Of a stretch of DNA of 7,105 nt, positions 1 through 6,139 are shown piece by piece. The DNA is from Nitrososphaerales archaeon TH5896 (GTDB taxonomy: Archaea > Thermoproteota > Nitrososphaeria > Nitrososphaerales > Nitrososphaeraceae). The notes beneath the pieces are model-generated. The model did no database searches. It was not told where the DNA came from and saw nothing but the letters and a program-made list of their open reading frames with translations. Positions within the stretch are counted from its first letter, which is position 1; each line of letters opens with the position of its first letter. The stretch covers positions 1-7,105 of the forward strand of contig JAATVP010000230.1 of assembly GCA_014523625.1 (NCBI GenBank), written 5' to 3'. A program made the position numbers and the translations under genes.

Positions 1-178
1 CGATCAATGTATTGAAGACGTAAATGATGAATCAGAAGCCGGTAACTAATCAGAAAATGAAGCAAGCGTCGAAGGTGATGACAACGAAGTAAACCAAAGT
101 AGTGATCAAAGTATTGAAGACGTTGACGAAGGCAGCACCGGACGAAATTCAGGTGGAAATAGCGCAAACATAAGCTGA
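1..178 (+). pseudogene. 3' end of an acidic, low-complexity repeat protein, interrupted by an in-frame TAA
   Basis: The frame beginning at base 2 encodes Asp/Glu/Asn/Ser-rich sequence typical of a disordered tail. It contains two copies of the motif DQ(C/S)IEDV, encoded by near-identical 20-nt stretches at 2-21 and 104-123. These lie exactly 102 nt (34 codons) apart and in the same frame. A TAA at 47-49 interrupts the frame, yet the same acidic composition and the second repeat continue for 42 more codons to a TGA at 176-178, and a terminator hairpin follows only 16 nt later. The simplest reading is that TGA 176-178 was the original stop and that a CAA codon (the local context would read N-Q-S) became TAA. 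The gene runs off the left edge, so its main domain and function are unknown. A sequencing error, or a functional shortened protein ending at 49, cannot be excluded. Confidence 0.6.
2..123 (+). repeat. In-frame direct repeat, two 20-nt copies with a 102-nt period
   Basis: Copies at 2-21 and 104-123 differ at one position (GATCAATGTATT versus GATCAAAGTATT, both continuing GAAGACGT). The spacing is a multiple of three, so both encode DQxIEDV in the same frame. They may be the last two units of a longer array lying outside the window. Confidence 0.75.
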
Positions 179-194
179 AAAACATTTCTGATCT

Positions 195-219
195 AAAGTA
201 GTTTCAAAAACTACTTTTT
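195..219 (+). terminator. Hairpin plus T-tract terminator after the acidic repeat gene
   Basis: A perfect 10-bp stem (AAAGTAGTTT at 195-204, AAACTACTTT at 208-217) with a CAA loop runs directly into a T-tract (215-219). It begins 16 nt after the TGA at 176-178. It is close to symmetric, but there is no convergent gene near enough to need it on the other strand. Confidence 0.7.
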
Positions 220-480
220 CCCTTCTTATGTATAGAAACTATGCTAAGCTAATAATCCATCGACGTATATCAAATGTTAATGTGGGATAACGAAACATGC
301 AAAATAAAAGCTGTTCATTTTTCCCGCTCAACTTAATTGAACGATTTCGACATTAGACACAATCCCAGGATCAGTACGGGATATCAAAATCGTACTTTTA
401 TGTTTATGTCATCATGCCTCAATTATTTAAATTCATTGCATTCTTGCTTCAAAAATGCATCAGAAGAGCAAATGAACTTC
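220..480. other. Non-coding stretch, AT-rich
   Basis: No convincing gene was found. A TTG-started frame at 337-528 (+) is open for 63 codons but has no ribosome binding site and unremarkable composition. Most of it lies opposite the more coding-like minus-strand frame at 481-642, so I treat it as a shadow. Confidence 0.5.
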
Positions 481-755
481 TTATACCCATTTCCTGCTAT
501 TCAAAATATTATGCAAGTTATGAATTGATTCTTTAATTTTCTGGGTTGGAAGATCAGGTCTAAAGTAATGTCTGACAAAAACGGAATTTGTTATTCTTTC
601 CTGAAGGAGATCAATTATTACAGGTTTGATTCCATCGATACCTCAAATCTGAGATCGTGCTTGACATCAGAATTCACTGGCAGCAATCCATTGACCAAAT
701 TCGTTTGCATTTGATAATAATTGTCTATCTTCGCATCCCATATGAATATGTATGT
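481..755 (-). pseudogene. Probable decayed gene, two overlapping minus-strand frames, unknown family
   Basis: Two open stretches without a usable start read end to end on the minus strand. The first, 755 down to 621, is 45 codons directly in frame with the ORF at 756-944 and includes NLVNGLLPVNSD. The second, 642 down to 484, is 53 codons ending at TAA 481-483 and includes KPVIIDLLQERI, SVFVRHYFRPDLP and an amphipathic KIKESIHNLHNIL. The second has balanced, protein-like composition but opens right after a TGA (643-645) with no ATG/GTG/TTG nearby, as expected of the 3' part of a frameshifted gene. A +1/-1 correction near 640 joins them. I do not recognise the family. The alternative is chance open frames in AT-rich DNA. 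Confidence 0.4.
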
Positions 756-944
756 CTACAAATGCGCATTCAACAGTTGCGATAGCGATTCCCGATGTAG
801 ACCTGCTTGCTGTCGCAGATATTTTAATAATTCTTTGTCATCATCCTGATGTTCTATTCCTAAATAACGTTTCATTCCATTCAGTAAATCATTACTTTTT
901 TTAGAACGTTGAACAGAATTACTTGTTTTAGAAACATTTACCAT
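756..944 (-). CDS. Small hydrophilic protein of unknown function (62 aa)
   Basis: The reading frame runs from ATG (942-944) to TAG (756-758). The product is charged and mostly helical in character. A Ser/Lys-rich N-terminus (residues 1-20) precedes a helix with RYLG (26-29), an acidic patch DDD (34-36) and a Leu-rich C-terminal helix (39-62). It has no membrane segment or cysteine pair, and I do not recognise the family. Support for a real gene comes from an archaeal TATA-like box centred 24 nt before the ATG, the spacing of a leaderless transcript. The frame stays open for 45 codons beyond its TAG, so it could be the 5' part of a longer gene broken at 756 (see 481-755), or an independent small gene. 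Confidence 0.45.
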   Translation of the reverse strand: MVNVSKTSNSVQRSKKSNDLLNGMKRYLGIEHQDDDKELLKYLRQQAGLHRESLSQLLNAHL

Positions 945-1298
945 AATAAAAATTGCATTTAATGATATTTAAGACTTTGACTTCTTGGCAAGTGTAAATC
1001 TAGGCGAACTATGGAATATAACAGTCTCATAAAGAATCTTCCAGTACTAATAACAATTTAGCTGAGGTTAATTGCAAATGCGTAAAAAAGTACAATTGTT
1101 TTGTAGGCGGCTTTAATTTAATGCGAAGTGTTACCTGACATTTGCGATGATCTCTATTGATTTCAATGCATATGTTTGTGAGCTTCTCCAAAGATATCTA
1201 TTACTAGATATGGTTATATCATATTCTATGTAATGTTACTATTTTTACATTATTTATACTACTCATAGCTATATCTGCTTTCCACAATAATGTATCAA
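945..1298. other. Intergenic AT-rich DNA with a small hairpin
   Basis: No gene can be supported here. The visible structure is a perfect 7-bp hairpin at 1194-1211 (ATATCTA, TTAC loop, TAGATAT) without a T-run after it. Short minus-strand open stretches (for example 'SSNRYLWRSSQTYALKS' around 1135-1215) are too short to call. Confidence 0.4.
964..972 (-). promoter_or_regulatory. TATA-like box for the 62-aa ORF
   Basis: Read on the minus strand the box is TTAAATATC, centred about 24 nt upstream of the ATG. In archaea the start of transcription lies about 25 nt downstream of the TATA centre, which places it at the start codon. No Shine-Dalgarno sequence is present, which fits a leaderless mRNA. 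Confidence 0.45.
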
Positions 1299-1720
1299 CT
1301 ACCAGATGTTGTTCCTAGAACGGAATTTGAAATTTTGTACTATTAAAACGATGCTTCTATTCAATGTATAAAGCCATACAATATTTATTTCAGGATCCTC
1401 AATAATGGTATTTGTTTTATCAATGGATTTTTTAGAACTCATCCAGTATTCCGGTAATTCATGATGGCTCCACTCCACGATTTCTGTGACGCATTTTTAG
1501 CCGATCATTTTGAACGAGTACAACTAACCAATCAACGCTCGATTTTCAACCAAGGATTGTAGATTTTCTTGATCAGGATCCGTGGTTTGTTTTGGGTACA
1601 ATCACGTAGATCATTTACTCGATCTTTATGACGATCAAAGATCCAATGAAATCATGTACAAAATTTATCCAAAGTTCGTCGAATATTTCAGGTATGAGCC
1701 CGATTTCTGAATTCACGAAA
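1299..1720 (-). pseudogene. Possible remnant of a minus-strand gene, broken by stops and frameshifts
   Basis: Several minus-strand frames here are longer and more protein-like than the surroundings. One is 1496 down to 1302 (65 codons, TAG at 1299-1301), containing EIVEWSHHELPEYWM and later IVWLYTL. The same frame at 1601-1527 contains DPDQENLQSLVENRAL, separated from the first by a TAG (1524-1526) and a TAA (1497-1499). A second frame over about 1540-1650 contains DRHKDRVNDLRD and IKKIYNPWLKIER. A third, ending at TAA 1615-1617, contains IPEIFDELWINFVHDF. No single frame is intact and none has a start with a binding site. It looks like a gene in advanced decay, family not recognised, but chance is a serious alternative. 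Confidence 0.3.
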
Positions 1721-1749
1721 CGGATTTTCTTTATATTAGTGCATATAAA

Positions 1750-1764
1750 GGCCTACATTAGGCC
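1750..1764 (-). terminator. Hairpin downstream of the zinc-ribbon gene, possible terminator
   Basis: A perfect 6-bp GC-containing stem (GGCCTA/TAGGCC) with a 3-nt loop lies 37 nt past the TAG of the zinc-ribbon gene. On the minus strand it is followed by TTTATATG. The T-tract is short, so the terminator call is tentative. Confidence 0.35.
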
Positions 1765-1801
1765 ATTGCTACTTGTGATGTCAAAAACAGAATTTTGAGG
1801 G

Positions 1802-2053
1802 CTAGCCACTGGGTATTTTCTTTACAATCATGTTCTCATGTACCGTGATGACTGTTTCACGTTGTCTCAGTTTGGCTTTATATTTCAAATTTCTAGGTTT
1901 AGTTCTTAGCCTATACCCACAACATGGGCACCATAATCCTTCCCATTTCAAGAATATCTCACATATTTGACATCTTTTTTGCCCATTCGCATATCTTCCC
2001 ATTCCCACTGGCTTCTGGGCCTTATGCCTAGAACATATTCCTTTACACGTCAT
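1802..2053 (-). CDS. Small zinc-ribbon protein (83 aa), uncharacterised, Thaumarchaeota-type
   Basis: An ATG-started frame encodes a basic, Cys-rich protein with cysteines at 3, 7, 28, 31, 42, 44 and 45. The pairs C28-x2-C31 and C42-PC-C45-G form a classical zinc ribbon, and C3-x3-C7 with H10 could add ligands. After the ribbon comes a conserved-looking basic segment RTKPRNLKYKAKLR (50-63), then a less ordered tail (65-83). From memory, near-identical small proteins (MTCKGIC..., GQKRCQICE, WCPCCGYRLRTKPRN) are common, often in several copies, in Nitrososphaera-type genomes, and none has a known function. The combination suggests nucleic-acid or protein binding, which is inference. It stands alone, 404 nt from the aconitase stop. 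The nearest TATA-like element (around 2090-2100) is 37-47 nt upstream, so a short leader is likely. Confidence 0.85.
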   Translation of the reverse strand: MTCKGICSRHKAQKPVGMGRYANGQKRCQICEIFLKWEGLWCPCCGYRLRTKPRNLKYKAKLRQRETVITVHENMIVKKIPSG

Positions 2054-2457
2054 ACTACTTTAACCTTGTCACCTTATGACATGAATTATGCTTATTAAGC
2101 TTTCTCAACATCAATACATAAAATCCTAATCAAATGTTTTCTAATTTAGAGGAACGTAGGTAGTAAATAACATATTTTGGAGATTGAGTACTCGATTGCA
2201 CGTCCGCCTTAAAACAATCAAACTAATATTACCATAAATGTTCACTTGCCTTCGATAGGGAGTTTTCAACATTGGCTGATTTATCACAATTAGGACTTCT
2301 TTAACATTATCAAACGATGAATAGACGAAGGAGTCACAGAAACATGTGGGACTAAAGTGATAAGATTTTGAATGCCAAACTGAATGCTAATCCGCTCCGT
2401 ATCCCTTTACTTCATTAAAATGTGAAAACACTGAAAGTTGGAACGTGATAGATGGAA
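2054..2457. other. Intergenic region between aconitase and the zinc-ribbon gene
   Basis: This contains the 3' flank of the aconitase gene, where on the minus strand short T-rich runs (TTTTCACATTTT) could serve as an archaeal terminator, and the upstream region of the zinc-ribbon gene. There is a 43-codon ATG frame at 2141-2272 (-), basic and without a binding site, which I do not consider a supported gene. The odd-centred palindrome GCTTATTAAGC at 2090-2100 overlaps the likely TATA region of the zinc-ribbon gene. Confidence 0.4.
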
Positions 2458-4782
2458 TCATGTTTTTCTATTTCTAATTATATTAAGTGCAGAACCCATT
2501 TTGAACCATTCGATTTGGGCCTCATTGTACGAATGCTGGAGCCAGATTGTCTCATCTCCTCGGTTACCATGGTGTAGTATGCACTCAAGAAGTTTGCCGG
2601 GTTCCAATCGACTTAACCCGTGTATACTTACCCTATCGTCCTCACGTACTTTTTCATAATCCGACGTGTTGACAAATGTAGTAGCAAGAACTCCTTGCTT
2701 CTTCAAATTAGTTTCATGAATTCTCGCAAAGCTTCGAGCGATTACAGCGGCACAACCTAGATACCTTGGAGACATGGCAGCATGCTCTCTACTACTACCT
2801 TCTCCATAGTTCTTGTCACCTATTATTATCCATCTTATTCCTTGATTTCTGTACGTTCTAGCTATATCTGGAAAGGGAGCAATCTGATTATTGAACACGT
2901 TCTTTCCAATGCCAATTTTTCCGTTAAAGGAATTCACTGCACCTAGAAGCAGATTGTCACTTATTTTATCGAGATGACCCCGATACATGAGCCATGCTCC
3001 TGCAGGAGAAATATGGTCGGTAGTACATTTCCCAGCTACTTTTGCGAGTATTGGAAGATCTTCGAAATCCCTTCCATTCCAGGCTGGGAATGACTCAAGT
3101 TTTTGAAGCCTATCACTATCCTTTCTAATAACGACACTGATGTTCTCAGGATCGCTGGCTGGTGCGACAAATGTATCTGCGACGTAGGAGAATCCTAGAT
3201 TGGGAATCTCTGGTGCAACTTTAGGAGGCTGAAGCTTGAAAAAGCTACCATCACTATCTACTAATTCGTCATTTAGCGGATTAAAGGATAATCTTCCGCC
3301 TAAAGCTAAAGCAATGACCATTTCTGGACTAGTAATGAAATTCATGGTCTCACGTCTACCATCATTTCTACCAGGAAAATTACGATTGTACGATGTGACG
3401 ATGGAATTAGGTACGCCAGCTTTCAACTCCGATCTCTGCCACTGACCAATACATGGCCCACACGCATTTGCTAGGACATTAGCTCCAATTCTCTTAAGCA
3501 ATTCCATCTGTCCATCTCGTTCAATTGTACTTCTAATCATTTCAGAGCCAGGAGTGACTTGCAAAGAGATTCTTGTCTTTAGTCCATGTGCATTGGCCTG
3601 TTCTGCAACATCTGCTGCTCGTGACATATCCTCATATGACGAATTGGTGCAACTACCTATTAGTGCAACAGATATTTCATCTACATATCCATTTTTTCTC
3701 ACATCAGCGGCCATCTTTGAGACGGGGCGAGCAAGGTCTGGTGTATGAGGACCCACTATATACGGTTCTAATTCGGAAAGGTTTAACTCGATTAATTGAT
3801 CAAAGTACTTTGAGGCAAACTTTCGGTCTCGTTGAATTTCCAGCTCTATTTCTGGATCCTGTTGCAGCATGCTAGAATGTTGATCCGCTAGCTCCGCGAT
3901 TTCACTTCTTCCTGTGGCTGAAAGATATTCGCTCATCTTTCTGTCGTAAGGAAAAATTGATGTAGTCGCCCCAATCTCAGCTCCCATGTTGGTAATGGTC
4001 GCCTTACCTGTGCAGCTGAGGGTTGCGCAACCCCGACCAAAGTATTCAATTATCGCGTTCGTGCCTCCGGATACAGTCAAGATTGAGGCCACATGTAAGA
4101 TAATATCCTTAGGAGACGTCCATCCGTTAAGCGTTCCAGTGAGAAGTACTCCAATTCGCTTGGGATACATCAATTCCCACGGTAGTCCAGCCATTACTTC
4201 GGCTGCGTCCAGACCTCCAACACCTATAGCCAGCATGCCAAGGCCCCCTGCATTAGGTGTATGTGAATCAGTTCCAATCATGAGGCCACCAGGAAACGCG
4301 TAGTTCTCTAGGACAACTTGATGAATAATACCTGCACCAGGCTTCCAGAATCCTATTCCGTATTTTCTGCTTGCGGATTCTAAAAACTGATAAACCTCAC
4401 TATTTTCGTAAAGAGCAGCGCGTGTATCTTGCTCCCCTTCCACCCTTGCCTGAATAAGGTGATCGCAATGCACGGTAGTGGGTACCTTTATGTGTTGCAA
4501 CCCAGTTTGCATAAACTGAAGCAGTGTCATTTGTCCCGTAACGTCCTGGAGCGCTACCCTGTCCGGCCTTAGTGATACGTAACTCTTACCCCTCGCTAAA
4601 CTATTATCTAGATCGCGCCCAACTTGATGATCCAAATGGCCTATGAGTATTTTTTCACACAAAGTAAGGGGTCTATTTGTAATCGTCTGAAATCCTGAGA
4701 TGTTATCCCGCAATTTCCGGTATATCTCTGCAATAACTTGCGGCGTCGATCGTATGTAGTTCGAATCATTTAGCTCGGTCAT
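2458..4782 (-). CDS. acn: Aconitate hydratase (aconitase), mitochondrial type
   Basis: This cytoplasmic [4Fe-4S] enzyme interconverts citrate and isocitrate through cis-aconitate in the TCA reactions that lead to 2-oxoglutarate. At 774 aa it is full length and matches the eukaryotic mitochondrial aconitase subfamily rather than AcnA/IRP1 or AcnB. Cluster ligands are C378 (GSCTNSS), C441 and C444 (ANACGPCIGQW). Active-site signatures are HCDH (105-108), H154, TDSHTPNAGG (171-180), GAEIGATTS (267-275), R467 and R472 (SYNRNFPGRNDG), R601 (YRGHL) and GEGSSREHAA (660-669). Domains 1-3 span roughly 30-535. The mobile swivel domain follows a linker at about 536-585. An in-frame TAA two codons upstream makes ATG 4782 the first possible start. 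A TATA box about 26 nt upstream and no Shine-Dalgarno sequence suggest a leaderless, monocistronic mRNA. All catalytic residues I can place are present. Confidence 0.97.
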   Translation of the reverse strand: MTELNDSNYIRSTPQVIAEIYRKLRDNISGFQTITNRPLTLCEKILIGHLDHQVGRDLDNSLARGKSYVSLRPDRVALQDVTGQMTLLQFMQTGLQHIKVPTTVHCDHLIQARVEGEQDTRAALYENSEVYQFLESASRKYGIGFWKPGAGIIHQVVLENYAFPGGLMIGTDSHTPNAGGLGMLAIGVGGLDAAEVMAGLPWELMYPKRIGVLLTGTLNGWTSPKDIILHVASILTVSGGTNAIIEYFGRGCATLSCTGKATITNMGAEIGATTSIFPYDRKMSEYLSATGRSEIAELADQHSSMLQQDPEIELEIQRDRKFASKYFDQLIELNLSELEPYIVGPHTPDLARPVSKMAADVRKNGYVDEISVALIGSCTNSSYEDMSRAADVAEQANAHGLKTRISLQVTPGSEMIRSTIERDGQMELLKRIGANVLANACGPCIGQWQRSELKAGVPNSIVTSYNRNFPGRNDGRRETMNFITSPEMVIALALGGRLSFNPLNDELVDSDGSFFKLQPPKVAPEIPNLGFSYVADTFVAPASDPENISVVIRKDSDRLQKLESFPAWNGRDFEDLPILAKVAGKCTTDHISPAGAWLMYRGHLDKISDNLLLGAVNSFNGKIGIGKNVFNNQIAPFPDIARTYRNQGIRWIIIGDKNYGEGSSREHAAMSPRYLGCAAVIARSFARIHETNLKKQGVLATTFVNTSDYEKVREDDRVSIHGLSRLEPGKLLECILHHGNRGDETIWLQHSYNEAQIEWFKMGSALNIIRNRKT

Positions 4783-4802
4783 ATTTTATCTAAGCCGCAT
4801 GG

Positions 4803-4812
4803 CAATATATAC
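4803..4812 (-). promoter_or_regulatory. TATA box of the aconitase gene
   Basis: On the minus strand the sequence is GTATATATTG, centred about 26 nt before the ATG. At normal archaeal TATA-to-start spacing, transcription would begin at or within a nucleotide or two of the start codon. Confidence 0.6.
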
Positions 4813-5245
4813 ATGGTTTAAAATATCAAAGGATTCGTTTATCCATTGAATAGGAAATCCAATATTTCAGTTACTATTGCCCAACGCTACCATGGTGAAA
4901 AATCACTCTTGGGAGGAGCAGATCAGTATTGACCCGTATTTTTCCAATAGCCATCCTTATGTATAATTACTTGTGCACAACAGTCAACCACATGACGCTC
5001 AATTGCATAGTGTGTATTCGTTAACCGAGTGAATTTTTTTGGAATACACAAACAATACTTCTTAAACATTTTGATTGATCGTGATGTAAAATACTTGCGA
5101 TCAGCTTGAAGATATAGAAATTAAGTAAATTATATGTAAAAAGAAATCAAAATGGATTGTAGCTAAACTCATCTTGACGCGATGGTGGATTGGTAACGGA
5201 AAAAACGAAGTACAGTATAAAGTGATCTAAAACGGATTTTTTACA
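4813..5245. other. Intergenic region between the DUF3303-like gene and aconitase
   Basis: No convincing gene. A 24-codon ATG frame at 4892-4966 (+) is too short and has no ribosome binding site. The notable structure is the inverted repeat at 5011-5050, listed separately. T/A-rich runs near 5230-5245 follow the DUF3303-like stop on the minus strand and may act as its terminator. Confidence 0.4.
5011..5050. repeat. Perfect 9-bp inverted repeat with 22-nt spacer
   Basis: TGTGTATTC at 5011-5019 is the exact reverse complement of GAATACACA at 5042-5050. The spacer holds the palindrome GTTAAC and a T7 run. It lies about 230 nt upstream of the aconitase start and 196 nt downstream of the DUF3303-like stop. 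It could be a two-half-site operator or an RNA hairpin, and the sequence alone does not decide. Confidence 0.5.
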
Positions 5246-5572
5246 CTATTTTTGAAGTGCATCGGTCCCCTTACGCACCACCTCCTCAAAATTGATTAAT
5301 GGTACAATTTTGGATGAATTAAACGTGGCAGATCCTATATCGATCAAGAATTTCTCTAGTTGATGCGCGCTCTCTGCCTCAACAATCCAAATGAATGTAT
5401 GCTCCAAAGCTGAGTGATATCTCCCAATGATCTTGTTTATTCCATATTTGGAACGGTTATTTGTTGTGTCAGCACTCATCTCCGCCATCTGGACCATAGT
5501 CTTAGCACTTGTTTTGTTGTTCAAAGGACACAGATCAACAGTGTGTGTGCCGAATATTCCAAATAGCGCCAC
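5246..5572 (-). CDS. DUF3303-like dimeric alpha/beta-barrel protein (108 aa)
   Basis: A GTG-started frame encodes a soluble single-domain protein. It opens with a hydrophobic strand (LFGIFGTHT, residues 3-11) followed by C15-P16. A helical stretch (about 21-37) then leads to the signature GINKIIGRYHS (44-54), EHTFIWIVEAES (57-68), a helix SAHQLEKFL (68-76) and KIVPLINFEEVV (88-99). This strand-helix-strand order and the pattern 'G-RYH...F-VEA-s...V-P-L' match DUF3303 and related ferredoxin-like dimeric barrels. The assignment is by recalled pattern, not by a search. No enzyme activity can be assigned. H10, C15, H53 and H58 could bind a ligand or metal. GTG was chosen because no upstream in-frame start is supported, AAAGGAAA lies just upstream, and a TATA-like box is centred about 24 nt before it. 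Confidence 0.75.
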   Translation of the reverse strand: MALFGIFGTHTVDLCPLNNKTSAKTMVQMAEMSADTTNNRSKYGINKIIGRYHSALEHTFIWIVEAESAHQLEKFLIDIGSATFNSSKIVPLINFEEVVRKGTDALQK

Positions 5573-5902
5573 ACAATTTCCTTTCGTGAATAATATTTAG
5601 CCTTTATGTTTTCAAGTTCTTCTTGGTAGTTCTATTTCGATACAAATGTGGGTGTAAATTTAATCAATATTGAAGTATCAGCAAGTACATCATCGTGAAA
5701 TCCTTTTTAATACATTTCGAATGAGGAACCCTTATTTAATCAAGTTCTATCTTTAGGTCGGAGCTCTCTTAATTGCCAATCTGCAGTAAGAATGTTTACC
5801 CACCCAGATTCGGACCATTCAAGATTCCTTAGAAGTATAACCTTCACATTCAATTTGTTTCGCAAATTTAATAGCATATTTTTCTTGAATCCTTACTACC
5901 AT
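5573..5902 (-). pseudogene. Possible decayed minus-strand gene, one frame with three stops
   Basis: A single minus-strand frame, entered at ATG 5877, gives 45 codons (RNLEWSESGWVNIL, TADWQLRELRPKD) to TGA 5740-5742. It continues with only TAA 5707-5709 and TAG 5632-5634, giving ADTSILIKFTPTFVSK and then NYQEELENIKAKYYSRKEIV before it meets the DUF3303-like start. Another frame from ATG 5902 gives IQEKYAIKFAKQIECEG and stops at TGA 5819-5821. The segments have charged/hydrophobic patterning like real protein, which suggests a gene with several nonsense changes and perhaps a frameshift. The family is not recognised. The 45-codon piece (5740-5877) could also be a small intact gene, or the whole pattern could be chance. 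Confidence 0.3.
5591..5600 (-). promoter_or_regulatory. TATA-like box for the DUF3303-like gene
   Basis: CTAAATATTA on the minus strand, centred about 24 nt upstream of the GTG, resembles the box before the 62-aa ORF in both sequence and spacing. It lies inside the degenerate frame at 5573-5902, so it must be weighed against a coding origin of that stretch. Confidence 0.4.
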
Positions 5903-5980
5903 CTCATAAATCGACAGTTAGCGTGGGCTGACTTACAGCGAAAGGGTTAATTGAGATCGATCCCTTTGAGGATGCTGCGA

Positions 5981-6139
5981 ATGGTGAAGAGGAGGCAGGC
6001 CATAGGAATCTTGGGGATGGTCTTTGCGGTTGCTGGTGGAATCGCTTGGTTTTTCAGGCAGACCTTTGTAGCGGTAATGCTATGGGGAGTCGCAGGGTTG
6101 ATCCTCCTTAAGTTGAACAAAAGAAAGAAGAATGTATGA
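5981..6139 (+). CDS. Two-helix membrane miniprotein (52 aa)
   Basis: The product begins MVKRRQ, then has a hydrophobic helix (7-25), a short R-Q-T turn and a second helix (29-45), and ends in a basic tail NKRKKNV. Both ends carry the positive charge, so a hairpin with both termini in the cytoplasm is expected. ATG 5981 is preferred because GAGG at 5968-5971 lies 9 nt upstream. ATG 5972 (55 aa) and TTG 5951 are in the same frame, but the GAGG abuts or overlaps them. The codons (AAG, AGG, GTG, GGG, CTC) and base composition are clearly richer in G+C than the flanks, which suggests recent acquisition or strong selection. The opposite-strand frame at 5947-6189 is a shadow. Function unknown. Confidence 0.6.
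   Translation: MVKRRQAIGILGMVFAVAGGIAWFFRQTFVAVMLWGVAGLILLKLNKRKKNV

Noticed and set aside
337..528. 63-codon TTG frame on the plus strand
   Set aside because: It has no Shine-Dalgarno sequence or TATA at a useful distance and Phe/Asn/Ser-rich composition. The opposite strand over 484-642 reads more like protein.
2141..2272. 43-codon minus-strand ATG frame
   Set aside because: It has no ribosome binding site and no clear TATA spacing, and the basic sequence is undistinguished. Such frames are expected by chance in AT-rich DNA.
2438..4303. Plus-strand open frames opposite aconitase (2438-2659, 3236-3445, 3554-3748, 3573-3875, 3986-4303)
   Set aside because: They are all antisense to an intact, highly conserved enzyme gene. 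They have no binding sites and no recognisable protein features, and arise from its codon pattern.
4892..4966. 24-codon plus-strand ORF (MVKNHSWEEQ...)
   Set aside because: It is too short to judge, and no initiation signal precedes it.
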